Positions 24,101-37,395 of a stretch of 64,000 nt of DNA are shown here, piece after piece. Source of the DNA: Pyrocephalus nanus (taxonomy: Eukaryota > Chordata > Aves > Passeriformes > Tyrannidae); contig CM076266.1 of NCBI GenBank assembly GCA_038380795.1, positions 39,330,425-39,394,424 of the forward strand, written 5' to 3'. The position numbers were made by a program, and so were the translations under genes. The first letter of the stretch is position 1. The number at the start of each line of letters is the position of its first letter. The notes below the pieces were generated by a model that saw only the letters and a list, made by a program, of their open reading frames with translations, was not told the DNA's origin and ran no database searches.

Positions 24101-25584
24101 CTTCCAAAAGTGGCATACTGACCAGGATTTTGGAAATTCTCCATGGTTTTCTGCTCTGATGCTGTTTTTAAATCATGGGGAGAGGTAACACCCTCTGTTT
24201 TCCACTAATTGGAAAAAATGAATGTCCCTGGCAGCTGGCCACCTGCAGAGACTCTGATTTTTCTGCCAAACAAGGTTACAGAAACACGTGGCTTGGTAGG
24301 GTGAGCAGTGGCAGGTGGAAATGGAAAACACAGGAAGGGTTCAAGGTCTAGGGGAGGCTCAGTCCCTGTTTCTGGCCTTGGTGAGTGTTTTCACGCTAAA
24401 GGCAAACACACAAATACTGAGGCCATGAGTTTGGATGTCAGCAGGTGCTGACCACTCACAAACAAAGCTCCTTTCCTCCAGCCACCTAACCACTGATTAT
24501 ACACATCTAATTTTATCCACCCAGTCTGAAAGAACTATGATTACTACTTGCCTAATCCTCCCTCTAAACATCCTGCCCACAGACTGGAAGGCTCTGGGCA
24601 GCACAGGAGAGGCAGCAGGCATGCATAGTGTGAGAATGAAGCTGCAGGGGGGAAGGGGTCATGCTGCATCCTCAGGGACAGACCATGGCCCCAGGTAGGT
24701 CTGAAGGAGGTACAGAGGAATCATCAGTGTTCGCCTGGGATCCACATCTATCCGGATCTCGGCAGCTTCAAAGTCTGGTCTTAGGGAAGTAACAGAAAAT
24801 AGCACACCTCAATACTGTTGACTTTCTGAAAATACACGAAGCTGTGCCCTTAAAATTGTGCCACGATGTGGCTGGCCAATCTTCTTACGAAAAACATAGC
24901 CAGCACTATGTTGTGCATCACCAAATGTAGGGGCCAGCTCATCCTGCCTTCTCTTCCCCTGTTTGCTGCACCCAGGGAACACACAGAGCCAGGCAGCAAG
25001 CAGAGATCACCACTAGCTGGAGGTCCACCACTGTCTTCAGTGACCTTCTGGTTCTCCAGACTCAGCTCACATGGCTCAGCTGTTTTCTGCTTTTGATCAT
25101 ACCCATCTCCTTTCCCTCAAAACAAGATTAATAATTTAAAAGCATCAGGTACTGTACTGCTTATGAGAAGTTGGTGCTCTGTACTGGGCACTCACACACA
25201 AAGCTGTGTGAACACCCTGGGGTACCCATTCTTGCCCACCTCCAGCCAAATAGTTACCCTCAGTCAGGACAACACAGCTGCTTCCTTTAAAAAGTAAAAT
25301 AAAATCAGCCATCTTCTTTGAAACCACTGTGTTTCTGTACAAGTCACACAAAAAAAAAAGTCCTTTCCCTGAACAGGGGAACAAGAAAGAGTTTCTTTAC
25401 TGCAAATCTCAACTCACTTTCATTCAGCCCCTGGGCCAAAAGTTTTCTTTCTCTTTCAGAGACTGCAAATATTTTTTCCAATATTTCAACATGACTACAT
25501 TGTAAAGACCCCGAGGAACTATGGGGAATGCTTGGTGGACACACCTGTAGGCTGAGAGGCAACAGAGAGAAGTTCTAACAAAGA
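21153..25584. other. Non-coding stretch, no gene recognised
   Basis: About 4.4 kb without a recognisable element. It has a (TTG)4 run near 21366 and A/T-rich runs at 22293 and 23260-23345. Open frames stay below 90 codons and show no family motif. Confidence 0.55.
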
Positions 25585-25805
25585 AAATGCTGTTTAGATA
25601 CAAGGAAATTTTGACACTGTGACATCCATGGTCACATACTGGAATACGTTGGGAAGAGTAGTTATGCAACATCTGTTCTGCAGATATTCCAAACTCATCC
25701 TGAAATGATCACAAACCACCTGATCTTTCTGAACTTTCTTTGAGCAGGAGGTTAGATGAGATGACTCCCAAAGGTCTCTGACCAAAATAACACCATTATT
25801 CGGGG
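25585..25805 (+). mobile_element. Old CR1 LINE 3' fragment, plus strand
   Basis: A decayed CR1-type 3' UTR. It includes TACTGGAATACGTTGGGAAG (compare the usual CACTGGAACAGGTTGCCCAG), AGATATTCCAAACTCATCCTG, and TTTGAGCAGGAGGTTAGATG followed by AGATGACTCCCAAAGGTCTC. It is more diverged than the CR1 80 bp downstream and carries the TTGAGCAGG..GGTT variant, so it belongs to a different and probably older subfamily. Confidence 0.7.
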
Positions 25806-25881
25806 TTTGCATTCAATAAAATCACACAACCACCTTTCAGACATTATTGTGAACTCTGTGTTGCATGGACAGTGGAAGCAT

Positions 25882-26157
25882 TGACTGAACACAGATGGGA
25901 CAAGAGAACAAGCCTCAAGCCGAACCAGGGGAGGTTCATATTGGACATCAGGAAGAATTTCTTTGTGGAAAGAGTTGTTAAGAGTTGGAACTGACTTCAC
26001 AGGAAGGTGGTGGAGTCACTATCCCTGGGGGTGTTCAAGGAATGACTAGATGTGGCACTTAGTGCCACAGTCTAGTTGACAAGGTGGCAACTGGTCAAAT
26101 GTTTGACTCGATGATCTTAGAGGTCTTTTCCAACCTAAATGACTCTGGGATTCTGTA
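25882..26157 (+). mobile_element. CR1 LINE 3' UTR fragment, plus strand
   Basis: The sequence shows GGGGAGGTTCATATTGGACA, AAGAATTTCTTTGTGGAAAG, GGTGGTGGAGTCACTATCCC and GACTCGATGATCTTAGAGGT, with a shortened tail GACTCTGGGATTCTG. It is a 5'-truncated CR1 containing only the 3' UTR. Confidence 0.92.
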
Positions 26158-28754
26158 AACTAAAGATTCAGTGTGTTTGCCTATCCCCGCCAGCATCCAG
26201 CCTTTTACTTCGCTGCTCTCTAATATGCAGAGTAGTTACCTCATCTTATCTAAACCCAACTGTTCTGTTACTGCTCCACTAGAGGGTGCTTTAGCAATAT
26301 AAATCTTAAAGGCTTGATTTAATGCTTCATAACAGACGTCATGCTGCAGAACTACTTTGCGTATTGGAGGCCAACAACTCTTTGAGACTGTCTGAAAAAC
26401 TTTGCAATAATGGATCCAGGATGCTGCATTTGTGCATGTGTGATAAGCATGCAAACAACACAAATAAACTCGAATGAAATTGTTAAATGTCATAAGTTCT
26501 TTCAATAGCAGCTGCCCTGCAAAATTTTCACTGTATTTTTTTCCTAGTTTGCTGGTTCCTGGTATGTTGAGTCAGCTCTCCACAAACAGAGGTAAGAACC
26601 AGCCTGTGTTCAGGGTTGTTGTTGACAGGATTTGCAGAGTTGTTATTTTTTGTGATTTTACTGTGAGTGTCCTACTAGAAGGTTTTGCTTTTGTTACTGT
26701 TTTTAAAGGACAGCTCTTACAGCATTCTGTTTGCTTGGAAGTATTAATGTTCCTTGGCACAAAAGCTAATAAAAATATAGCCCTTTTGAAACCATCAGCA
26801 AAATCCTTGTGAACATCTGAAGAGCCATCGCTGGCAGGCAGGCTTAAGTCGTGACTTTTAAGTCTACAAACTTAGAAGGCAAATACATCCTGATAACTCT
26901 CCTGAAGACTGCAGGTACACAAGAATGGAAGAAAAATATTCTCCGTTAGCTTATGTCACAGGAGTGGTTGCAGATGTCATGTATAATCTTTTCATGTTAT
27001 AAAAAAATGTGATTGGTCACACAGAGTCAGGTTGTTCTTGATGTTGCTATACCCAAGCTCTTTTACCTGCCATTGTCTGCTCTGTTGCTGAAACTCAACA
27101 GAGACCTGACATTTATCATCAGGTAAATATGGCAAGTGGTGGCTGGGGCATTGTTCAGGTTCACTCTACTGTACCTTTTGAAATGCATGACAGCACAGTA
27201 ATAAACTTGCAGGCAGTTTTATTGTAAGCTACAAATCTGTCATTTGGACCCATGAGAAAAGCATTCTGCTGTCAGCACGTGGTTGTCCTGACTTCAATAG
27301 GAAGAAGCCAACTAAAAATAACATTGTTTTTGGAGACTGTTGTGAAAACTTGTGCAGAATTATATATATATAAATTTAGAAAACAGAGTGAAACATGGTG
27401 GAGTGAATAAAAGAAATAGTAGCCTTACCTTCACCTTTTATTCATAAGCAATGGCTGAGTTTCAGTGCATCCAGATGAGATGTAGGAGAAGTCCGCTTGA
27501 AGTTCTCTGATACATCTGGCTTCCTCTGGCTCTCCTGGAAGCTAATCTACTTACCTAGTCATGGACTAAAATAGTCTCTAACTCCATTTCAGACAGAACA
27601 AAAATATCTCTCCCTGGCTGTTTCTCAACTAGTTTCTTTTTTTTTCTTGAAAATACTTCCTTGTGTGATAGCAGGTTGTTAAACTCCATCAGTACCACAC
27701 AGTTAAGTGTTCAGGCATCGAGTCAAGGCAGAAGGAGGTGGATAAAAACAGGAAGATAAAGGGCAATGAGAGAGGGTCTAAACCTGCTGGGAAAAAAAAA
27801 TAAAAGAGACAAACTGATATTGCAAAGAGAAGGAGTTTCACAGGCATAAAAACTTTTTGTGGGTAAGTAAAATCCTAATGGAAGTCTTAGAGGGTAATGA
27901 GCTTGCAGGACTTGGCATCTCCTTGAAGAAGGTACACAGAGGACAAACTCCCTCTCCTGGCAGAGGAGGCTGTGAGACACAGTCACAGACGAGCACTGCC
28001 AGGCACAAGCTCTTCTGCTGCCTCAAGGGAAGGAGGAAAGCTCCCAGAAACCTCATGTTATGCACAGACATAAAGGATAATTGTGCAGGGACACAACTAT
28101 AAAAGCACAGGAGCAAAACCAGATACAGCTCCCCAGGGACACAGGTAAACAGAGTATATTGATACTTTCATAATATTGAAATGACTTAAGTAAGAGTCAT
28201 CTAAACTTGTAATGAGGAAGGAAAATTATCTACTGATTACACTGAAAAGTATCCTCTGTTTTCACTAAGGGCCACTTGGGATCAGGTAGTTCATGTAGTT
28301 AACACCAGCAACTGAAAAAAAAAAATCAGGCTACAGAAGGGAATGAATAGATTGACAGTGTTCATGGAAGTCTCTCTCTGAACCTGATGGTTCAGAAAGA
28401 CCCTGCAGGGTACTAGGCTCCAGTCACATTTCAGCTGAGGGGACATTGCTTGAGGCAGGTTAAGTGTTCATGGTGACACACCAGTTCCCCTCCGAGTCAG
28501 GCACTCCTGCTGCCATGGCCCCCTGAAAGAAAAGGCTGTTTTTCAGCCCAGTCACAGTCCCTGGTGCAGCTCCCTACTCGACCATGCCTAGGGAAAGTGG
28601 GGTAATGGGTCAGGGACCTATGGCTGCAGCCACAACCTCTGCTGAGAAGTCACTCTGCAACTCAGCCCTTCAGGAGCCAGCCAGAGCAGCCTCAGAGCTG
28701 TTAGGGAGCCTCAGAGAGCTCAGGTAAAAGCAGATTTCACAGCAAAGGAAGCTT
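26158..28754. other. Non-coding stretch, no gene recognised
   Basis: There is an open frame of 112 codons (26474-26812, plus) with a low-complexity hydrophobic translation and no recognisable domain. A short TA run lies at 27361-27372. No repeat family was recognised. Confidence 0.5.
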
Positions 28755-30025
28755 AATGCTGTTTCTGCCTCTGAAAATGGGAGAAAGAGGGCCAAAGAAA
28801 TTATTGACTAGTCAGCTTATCTTGATTTCCTCTCCCAAATCTGGAGGAAATAATCAAGCAACTTGTAACCATATAAAGGAGATAAACGACGGCCAACATG
28901 GATTTGTCAATAATAAATCATGGAAAGTGTATTTCCTCCTATGACAAGGAAACAAGCCAGGTGAATTGGAGAGAGGCATTCACTGTCATCACTTTATTAC
29001 CTTCACTGTCACTACCCTCTCTTCACTGGCCTATACAATAGACTCATAAGTGAGTGAAATGTATACTAGCTGGAGGCATTATCAGTGGTATAGAACTGTC
29101 TGGGGAATCCATACTTAAGTAATAGCTACCCATAGTTCACAATAAATGTGGAAAGATGTATCAAGCAAGATTCCCCAAGGATCTGTCCCCCATCCAGTAT
29201 TATTCAATATTTTCATTAATGACTTAAATGATGAATTAGCAAGTATACTTTATTAAATTTTCAAACAACACCAGTACTGGAAAGGCTACAAGCATGTAGG
29301 AGGACAGAACTAGAATTTAAAATATTCTTGATAAATTAGGAAAATGCCCTGAAAGTAATAGGCAAAAATTCAATAAGGACACTCAGATTTCTACATTTAT
29401 TTCTCCAAATACAGAATGGAAAATGTCTGGCTATGCAGCAGCAAAGGCAGAAAAACACCAAGCTTTACAGTGAATCACAAACTGATCATGAGTCAAAAGT
29501 ATCACACAGTTCCAAACCAGGCAAACAGCATCCCGGTGTACTTGAGCCTGACTTCCGTCTCTGAGCCGGGTGAAGAAATTCTATCTGTACTTGGTAACAA
29601 TAAGGGTCTCGTTTTGGTTAGCACTAACCATCAAAAATACTGGCTAACAGGAGAGGGACTGAAGGGGAATGGAGAGAATGAAAAGAAGTCTAGAAAGTAG
29701 GACCTATGCTATAACAAGAGATTGAAGAAAATAGGGCTGTTTTGCCCAGAGAAGAGAAGGCGGAAGGGCAATTATACCAGTTCTTAAATATATAAAAGAT
29801 AGATAAAACCAGAGTATAAATAAACTCTTTTCCATGTCCATCCTGAGAAAGAGAAGCAATAATGAGTTGAAATAAAAGTAATTTAGAATTGCCGGCAAAA
29901 ACAGTAAGGCAAATAAAGTCTTGAACAGATTGCGTAATGACTATGTAGACTGTATTTAGAGATTCTGAAGGATGATTTAGACACTCATCTGTTAAGAATA
30001 AAACAGGTCTGTGTCACTCTGCCTG
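28755..30025 (+). mobile_element. Second very old CR1-type LINE, plus strand
   Basis: Blocks appear in CR1 ORF2 order. CTAGTCAGCTTATCTTGATT is followed by CCAACATGGATTTGTCAATA and AATAAATCATG (28895-28922). Next come CCCAAGGATCTGTCCCCCAT and ATTCAATATTTTCATTAATG (29170-29225), then AAACTGATCATGAGTCAAAA (29480), and TTTTGCCCAGAGAAGAGAAG near 29740. These equal the RT, RT-tail and post-RT segments of ancient sauropsid CR1. Stops and indels are frequent. Both old copies (this one and 12.1-14.3 kb) point the same way. Confidence 0.75.
29473..29540 (+). pseudogene. Remnant of CR1 RT tail (HKL.MSQ motif)
   Basis: In the frame opening at 29416 the peptide NHKLIMSQKYHTVPNQAN aligns with the CR1 RT-tail signature D.KLNMSQQC..V.KKAN. 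It is a short fossil of the ORF2 C-terminus inside the old CR1. The neighbouring residues do not retain family similarity. Confidence 0.6.
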
Positions 30026-30360
30026 GGGCAAGGGAATGTTCTCTTGCTCTGAAGAAAACATTATAAGCTCAGCTTTCTAAGACTTTTGACTGGTGGTATG
30101 GAAATTTTCAATTAATAATGTTTAGCACAGATAGAATTGGTTTGAAACATCTCTACAAAAACAGTCATCACTAGCTAAAGGAGAGATACATTGTTCTGCT
30201 AATATCACCAAAAGTATATTTTTTTAAAAAAAAGGCACCTCAGTATACCAAAATTTTGGATCTGAAAGTTGAGAATAGCTAACATTTCAGTCCTCCAGCC
30301 TATCAATGGGGAGATTCTTACATGCCTCCCCATTACCTTGCCTCTTTCTGTTGGGTCTTA

Positions 30361-30504
30361 TCATAGAATCATAAGATGATTAGGGTTGGAAGGGACCTTA
30401 AAGATCATCTTGTTCCAACCCCCCATGCCCATTCCAGCCATGGGCAGGGGCACTTTCCACTAGACCAGGTTGCTCAGAGCGCTGTCCAAGCTGGCCTTGG
30501 ATGG
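30361..30504 (-). mobile_element. CR1 LINE 3' end, minus strand
   Basis: It begins with the inverted tail TCATAGAATCATAAGATG, then GGGTTGGAAGGGACCTTAAA, CCATGGGCAGGGGCACTTTC and ACTAGACCAGGTTGCTCAGA. It is broken off after CTGGCCTTGGATGGG. A very short (about 144 bp) and relatively well-preserved CR1 copy. Confidence 0.93.
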
Positions 30505-33500
30505 GTATTCTATAGCCATGCTTTCTCTAGATTCAACATTAAAAATTGCTCTTCATTGACAAGTTTTGGTTTAAGATGCACTTGTTTAATCTCCTGTGTC
30601 AAATATTCTGGAATGGTTTAGGTGGCATTTTATAAAAAGTCCTTTCTAGGTCTATTTGAGGACATAAACAGGACATATCAGAATTTAATATGTGTCTATC
30701 AAAGCATTTATCTTATTTATACCAGCAATTCTGCTGTGATCCGGCCTAGTATTTCTGGCTGATTTTGGTGCAACCTGAGATTTCTTCTTTTTTCTGTTAC
30801 ACTCAACTGAAGACAGCAGCATCTGGAGACCTTCCTTTGCTGTTTCAAGGATCGCTTGTTAGAGAATATATTTGGGTGGTCACAGTGCCCATAATGCCAT
30901 CCCTGGCAGCTGTGCAACTCCACTGCTTCTGTAGGTAAGCAATTAGATTTTTGTAAACCATTCAGTTAAGACTAAATAATCAAGGCTAAAAATGCCAGCT
31001 TGGTATTTTTCGGCTGTGTAAGACTCCATGGAGCTAATAGGAAAAAGGAACAAATAAGTTTCTCCTGGTAATTAAAATCAGACACGTGCTTGCAGGAAGC
31101 AATCTTTTGTGCAGGGTTTATCAATGGCCTTTTTGCAAGTCCCTGCTGACCACAGCACAGGGGTAAACTGCAGGTAAGTGCACATGTGCTGTGCACACAC
31201 AGTCCCCTGTGGTTCAGAGTCAGAGCAATTTTTTTAAATATCTTGCCACCCCAGTGAACTTTCACATTCAAGAAGAAATAGGGAGGTAACTGGAAGGGCA
31301 GGGGCTTCTAAACCTTCTGGAGAACCATAACCTGCTTCTCCTCTTGGGATGCTGCTCACTTCTTAGTGTGTAACTGTTACTTCCTCGGGTAGGTCCAGGC
31401 AAAAGAAATGTCAAAAAAATCCTTTCATTAAAAGCATAAGTCTATCTTTTCCTTAAACCACTAATCCTGTTTCAACAAAAGACAGTGGGGCAACCAGATT
31501 CTGATAAGTCATAATTTCTCATGTATGTCTATTTATCACGACACCATAGGTCCTGTCTGGCCTCTGAAAACAGGAAGAGGTTCTACCTATGTAGAATTCC
31601 ATCTCATCAGAACAAACACCAATTCCCTGCCAGTACTGGTCCTATATCCAATAAGTAGTTTCTTTATTAAATCAATTTACTTTAAAACATTCACTGAAAA
31701 CATCTGTCTCACAGTAACCAAGAAACTGCATTGGCCAAACTCTACCAACCTGCACAGTTGAATAAATTCCAAGGGCATGCCCATGTTACTTCATTTCAAC
31801 ATGCTCTCGTGCATACTCAACACAACATTTAATTGCAAGGTCATACAGTATTTCTTCCATGATAACTGCTGGACAACTTACTGCCCTAAATGGACAGAGA
31901 TCAATTACTGAGCAACTTTATTTTGTCTCAACCCGTATGTGGCCTCTGGCATGTGTCGGATCCTGACCTGAATAAAGATTTAATTTTCTCATGGACTTTC
32001 TATGAGTGCTTCCTCTTAATGCCTTAGGGTTTGATTCACCGTCACATTTAGGTGACAAAAGTAGTCTGAGGAGCTGACTGTGGCTGTTGAAATGACTACA
32101 TTTTAAAGCCTTATTTCCTCTCAGCTGAGCCACAGGACCACATAATTTCTCTTGGCCTAAATAATTTCTTACACAAATGGATTACTTTCTAATTCAGGTC
32201 ACTGAAAGTACCCAGTTTTCTGTGGGAAGTTCCTACCATAAAGCAACTCCATTAAGCATGATAAAGTCACTTTTACCAGGGATTTATGGATAGAAATGAA
32301 AGGGACTTTACAGGGACCTTTCCGGATGGGTACAGTAGGAGATGATGGGATTCATGGATGCCTTGAGCAGACCTAAAGGGGTCTGTGGTGTGTAGAAAAG
32401 CCTCTCCAAGGGAAACTGGGAGGAGGTAGGTTAATTATCCCCGGAGTTTGGGACAGATGCTATGAGGCAAGTGGGAGTAAGGGTGTGGAGTATATTTTAG
32501 ACTTGTTAGCCAAGTACAGCAGGACTTCATCTGGAGGACACCCAGACATTTTTGAAGCATCCTTTATCGCTTCTGCATCCATTCCCAAACACAACAGACT
32601 GTGGCCTCATCCTCACTGGCAGGACTAGGTGTGCTATAATTAGGTTCAGTCACAACTGACTACAATAAGCCCTTAATCAAAACTGCATTTATTAGAGAAA
32701 GCTAACCAAAAAGCTTCTTTGTTTTGAATAACACTTAGATCTATATATTCCAATACTAATGGAGAACTATGCAGATATGTGCAGATGACAAGAGCCTAGT
32801 GAATGCAATGATTACACCAGGGACCTTGAACATGTTCCCTACAGATAGGAAGGGGAGTAACAGATTTCATTGTTACACACTGTGAATGCAGCCTTGAGAC
32901 ATGTAAAAGAGTGGAATTAATGCGGCATTTTGCAGTGCAACTGCATTGCAATATTTAAAACATTGTTTACGGTATTTTATAGAAGTAAGAAGTCATGACT
33001 ATTATTAAAGAGCGAAGAAACCAACATATGTCATTATTTTACCTTTTGTGCAAAGGAAAAAAAGGGGTAAGAAGAGATTCTTCAGCCTAATTGTTGTATT
33101 TGGTTGTGATTTCTATGCCTGTCAGATAGCAGTTAGCAGGACTATTAAAGTGCATTAACTCTCTGCTGGTGTTTAATGACAAACAGACATGGTCCATATT
33201 CATCAAGCAATTATTTATATCACGACCTTTTATAGAGCTGTGAATTACCCCTAAGACTTTTGCAGTGAGTGATATTTCTAATAAACTGTTAATTTTGCTC
33301 CAGAAGTTGTTCATATTTTTAAGCTTGGAAACTAAAAACTGTGAAATTAAACCTACAGTGCAAGCTGTGAAAATGTGATCTATGAGACTAGGACACAGTT
33401 TCAGGTCACTCTAATGTAATAAAACTGCATCATGACAACCAAGAAATTAAGGGGAGCTGCAGATATTAATATCTGCACAATAGACTTTTATGAGAATACA

Positions 33501-34318
33501 TGTAAGTGACCTGCCAAGGTAAAGAATATACACAGGTTTCTTCAATGTTGCCACTGGGGCAGGCTCAGAAATGGCATCTGCATCAGGCTTACCCTCAGAT
33601 CTTCAGCTGCCTCAATTCTGTGAAACTCCTTTACCCCTCATGGCTGCTCTGTCAGCTGCTTGCCATCAGGATGGAGCTGACACATGCTCTGAAGTTTCCT
33701 TGTGTTAGCAAGACACTTCTCTGCAATTCAAAAAGTAGAAGGAAATTTTGGGGGTCAGGCCATGCCCTTCTCAGTAAGGCCAAATGTTCTCCGATGCTAA
33801 TGGAGGTGCTGTCTCAGAGAGGAGCCCAAGCTCCAGGCACACCTAGTTCTTGTCACAACATTTATGTCCCAAATAAGAAACCTGTTTAGGCTCTGTTCAG
33901 TTCTGACAAGAGGCCTGATTTAACAGGTCCTTCACAAACTAATGTTTCAGACAGGAGTCTGGCAAGCTTATCATGAGCGTGTTTGAGCTTAATTTCCCAC
34001 ATTAAGATACCTAAATGCTTTAAGGGAAAAAAATATGGTCCTAAATGACCCTGAGAAGCTTTTCCTCATTTTCAGAATTGATGGAGGCTCTGCAGACTCT
34101 GTCTGCCAGCCTGCAGAGAGTCAGCTCCTTACAACAGGCTTTCCCCAGGAACAGCCACGGAGTGCCACCAGTGCCCTTCAAACTACTGATTGCCGCGAAG
34201 CACCACTGGAGTCCAAGCCCCAGCTGCAGAGTTGGACCAAGCCACACTGGTCTCAACCAAGGTCGGTCTGCTGAAACTCAAATGGCCTCTGGTTTCTAGA
34301 GAGGGGGCCACAAAGAAG
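30505..34318. other. Non-coding stretch, no gene recognised
   Basis: No mobile element or RNA gene was recognised. A plus-strand frame of 127 codons (33506-33889) has no family motif. The stretch at 32880-32990 is AT-rich and low in repeats, with ATTGCAATA and TTGTTTACGG. It is a possible conserved element but not shown to be one. Confidence 0.5.
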
Positions 34319-34500
34319 AATTATAAAATCATGAAGGTTGGAAAAGACCTCCAAGTTCATCAAGTCCAACCTTTGACCAGATACCCCGTGCTCACTAAAC
34401 CATATTGTGAAGTGCCACTACTTGTTTTCTGAACACTTTCAGGGATTGGGGATTCCATGATGGAGGCTGACACTGTTATACACATTTCTTCCTAAACACT
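34319..34500 (-). mobile_element. CR1 LINE 3' end, decayed, minus strand
   Basis: The sequence shows GAAGGTTGGAAAAGACCTCC then AAGTTCATCAAGTCCAACCT, followed by weaker similarity through CTGAACACTTTCAGGGATTG to CATTTCTTCCTAAACAC. This fits a CR1 3' UTR of the AAAGACCT..CAAGTCCAACC subtype, with a decayed tail. Confidence 0.85.
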
Positions 34501-36435
34501 ATTTCCTGCTGGTGGATGTTTGGGTAATTTACTAATCTAACTAGAAACTGAGCACCTATTATTTTTCCAAAAGCCAAATAATGGATCTTCAAATAAAAAA
34601 ATCCTACCTTTCTCTAATAGGAATCAAACCCAGAAGAATAAGATAACCTTTCTCCAGGACTACCATCTTTATTGCTACATTACAGCACATAGCAATGTTT
34701 CAGGAATCAGGAACAACTTCCAAAAAAAGAGTTCAGAATAGAAACACTGATTTTACATTTTTGAACAAGAACCTTATCATTTGCATTTCTCATGAATGTT
34801 TCATAGCTTGCCAATTTTCTGTTCCTCAGCAATGTACACCACCAGAAATCTTACCTCATTATGTGCTTCCTAAATGGATTTTCCTTTTCTTCTCTATGCA
34901 GTATTGCCTCATAGCATGTGACTGATTTAGTAAAATACTTTAAAATTTGGTGCAGGGCATTAAAATGTAGGTTATATCGACTCAGCATAAACCCATTTCT
35001 TTTGTTACCTGATGCCCTGTGGTGTGGCCATCCAAATTCCAGACTAAGAATCTGCAACATTTGAACAGTACCAGGGCACTACTACCTGGGTATTGAGCTG
35101 AAATAACAAATTATTTTGAACCCTACAACTCCTTTTGACAATGCCCCCGGACCCCCAAAAGATGCAGCATAAAGTAGTGCTTTTATTGTACCTTGCTTGG
35201 TGCCATCTGGCACCCTGGGAAGGGATGAAACATCACGCTTCCCCCTGTAGAGAAAGTGCCACATTAGGCAAATTCTAAGCACATTTTATCTATATGCATA
35301 AAGGAACATTCAGGGAGAAAGGTAACTGATGCAAAGCACCTATTCCAACCTCTCCAGCTCACATAACCATTTAATTCTGGCATTTATTGCTGGCAGAGTT
35401 AGCAATGACTTCTTCATAGCTAAGTGTATGCAACTCTGAAAATAATGATTTAGAAATGTGGTGTGTGGTTTTTTTTTTCACTGTACCCACAAGGAAAAAA
35501 TTAAAGTAGCACAATAAAACCTGCAAAACCAGGCTGTTGTGTTTTCTAGCTGTCCACAGAGAAAAGTAAAAATCATCTTTTCTTTTTGAGAAAAGTGCTT
35601 TTGTACAATCTTACAATATCTCTCAACTTAATTTTGTTCCAAATTCCATCTCCCAAGAAAGTACCAATAAGAACTTAAAGAGAATTCAGTACAGGCCATA
35701 TTTCTGTCATGAAGAAAATTTCTAATATGTTTTCAAGGCTGTGGTGATTGTAGTTTTTGGAAAGAAATGGAACAATTACATTGTACATGGTGTTTTGGTG
35801 GTGGGTAACTGGAAAAGATTAATACTTTTGCCTTACAGTTAATGGAATGATATACTCCACTTGCTTACAAATACAGTAATACTATTGAATGCATTACTAC
35901 TTGTTTGTGATCACTTCTGGAAATAAAAGTTTAACTGACAAAGAGGGAAAAGATTTCTCACTTTGAAACTCCTCAGGGTGGATGAGGAAGTATCAGCAGC
36001 ATTTTGTAACTTCAGCAACTGATATTATTTCCATGTAACAGAGCCTTCATGGCCTTCCTGATGACATTTTTCAGACTCTTGACCGTATAGATGTTTGTGA
36101 ATATAAATGTAAAGGTACATTGCCTTACAGTGATGAGTCTTTTTTTTTTTCCTTAGGCAGTTGCCATGTAATTTTTACATCAGTTAATGAGCTACTAGAT
36201 AAGCTGTAGTTGATTTAGCAGATCACTGCTAGTAGTCTTTTCCAGATAATTTAGCAGTTGACAAGACTTAAGGCCATCTAGAGTGGGTTGTCGCATAGGT
36301 GATCAGTTTGGTATTTCACTCTGCTTTAGTGCTGGCTAAGAGGCCACCATTCAACAAAGACCTGCATACCTTGCTCAGGGAAGGCAGGCACCAATGTTCT
36401 AGTGAACTCAGGGATGGATAAGGAGGATATGAGTC
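34501..36435. other. Non-coding stretch, no feature recognised
   Basis: AT-rich DNA. There are a T run near 35470 and T-rich spots near 36142. Frames are shorter than 80 codons. No element was recognised. Confidence 0.55.
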
Positions 36436-36728
36436 ATAAAGAAATGGAGTAATTTAGGTTGAAAGGGCCTTCCACAGGTCATCGGATTAACCCACCACTT
36501 GAAGCAAGAATATCTTAGATGACACTGCTCAGAACTTGTTCAGTCACACTCTGAATATCTCCAGGAGTGGAGATTTCACAGTCTCTTTGGATAGCTTGTT
36601 CCAGAGTTTGACTATCCCCATGAGAAAATATTTTCTTCCTGCTATCTGATGGAAATATTTCTTGCTGCAACATGTCCCTTCCTCTTATCCTATCCCTGTG
36701 CACTTCTGAGAAGTGTCAGAGCAGAGTC
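36436..36728 (-). mobile_element. Old CR1 LINE 3' UTR fragment, minus strand
   Basis: It reads ATGGAGTAATTTAGGTTGAA, AGGGCCTTCCACAGGTCATC, then AATATCTCCAGGAGTGGAGA, TTCCAGAGTTTGACTATCCC and TTTTCTTCCTGCTATCTGAT. This is CR1-like 3' UTR order on the minus strand, with more decay than the neighbour at 37.4 kb. Confidence 0.78.
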
Positions 36729-37395
36729 CAAAAGAGAGAAAATTGGTAGATCACTTCAAAATAAAGATTGTTTCTGATAAGATGCCTACATATGTATATG
36801 GTAGCAGGCATTTTGAAGGCCAAGAGATAAAAATTCCCCTCAATGGTCAAGAAATCAGAGATAATGTCAATTCTGAATCTGAGCTACTAAAAATATTCAT
36901 GGTTCTAAGTCCACTAGGCATTATTATCATTCATTTCGCTCTGGCATTAAAAAAAAACCCCCACTGTCATAAAACCTTTTCTCTGAGGTGCAAGAAACTG
37001 AGTTTTATTGCAGTTAAGGCCTGTACAGAGATTGCTTCCTGTCAAACCAGACTCATCTGAGAGAAACTGTAGAGCCTTAGAGCAGATGATGGATAGATTT
37101 TAGGGCAGGAAAGAGAGAGACTAATTCAGACTTTGGCAATGGTTGTATAAGATTCAGCTCTCTGAAATGACAGTGGATCTTCCTGAATGGAAGTGAACAA
37201 ACTTTTCTCAAAAGGGGTGCACATATGAGGAGGGGAAGCTTAAGGTGAAAATTCACAGCTTCTGTTTTTTCTCTTTGGGATGGCCAGAAAATGAGGATGA
37301 CTAGATAGATATCTTCTTTATGTGGTATTGTCTCCTGGCTTTTGTGCTGTTCTGCTTGCCACCATAGACTGAAACCAAGGAGGTATTTACAGTAT
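36729..37395. other. Non-coding spacer between two CR1 fragments
   Basis: A 115-codon frame covers 36713-37060 but begins inside the CR1 and shows no known domain. Nothing else was recognised. Confidence 0.5.

Noticed and set aside
33506..33889. 127-codon plus-strand frame
   Set aside because: No family resemblance, and composition like the flanks.
34062..34261. Possible exon starting after CTCATTTTCAG, with a helical-looking ELMEALQTLSASLQRVSSLQ translation
   Set aside because: There is an acceptor-like pyrimidine tract and a donor-like AAGGTCGG, but no protein family was recognised and there is no partner exon. Splice-like motifs are common by chance.
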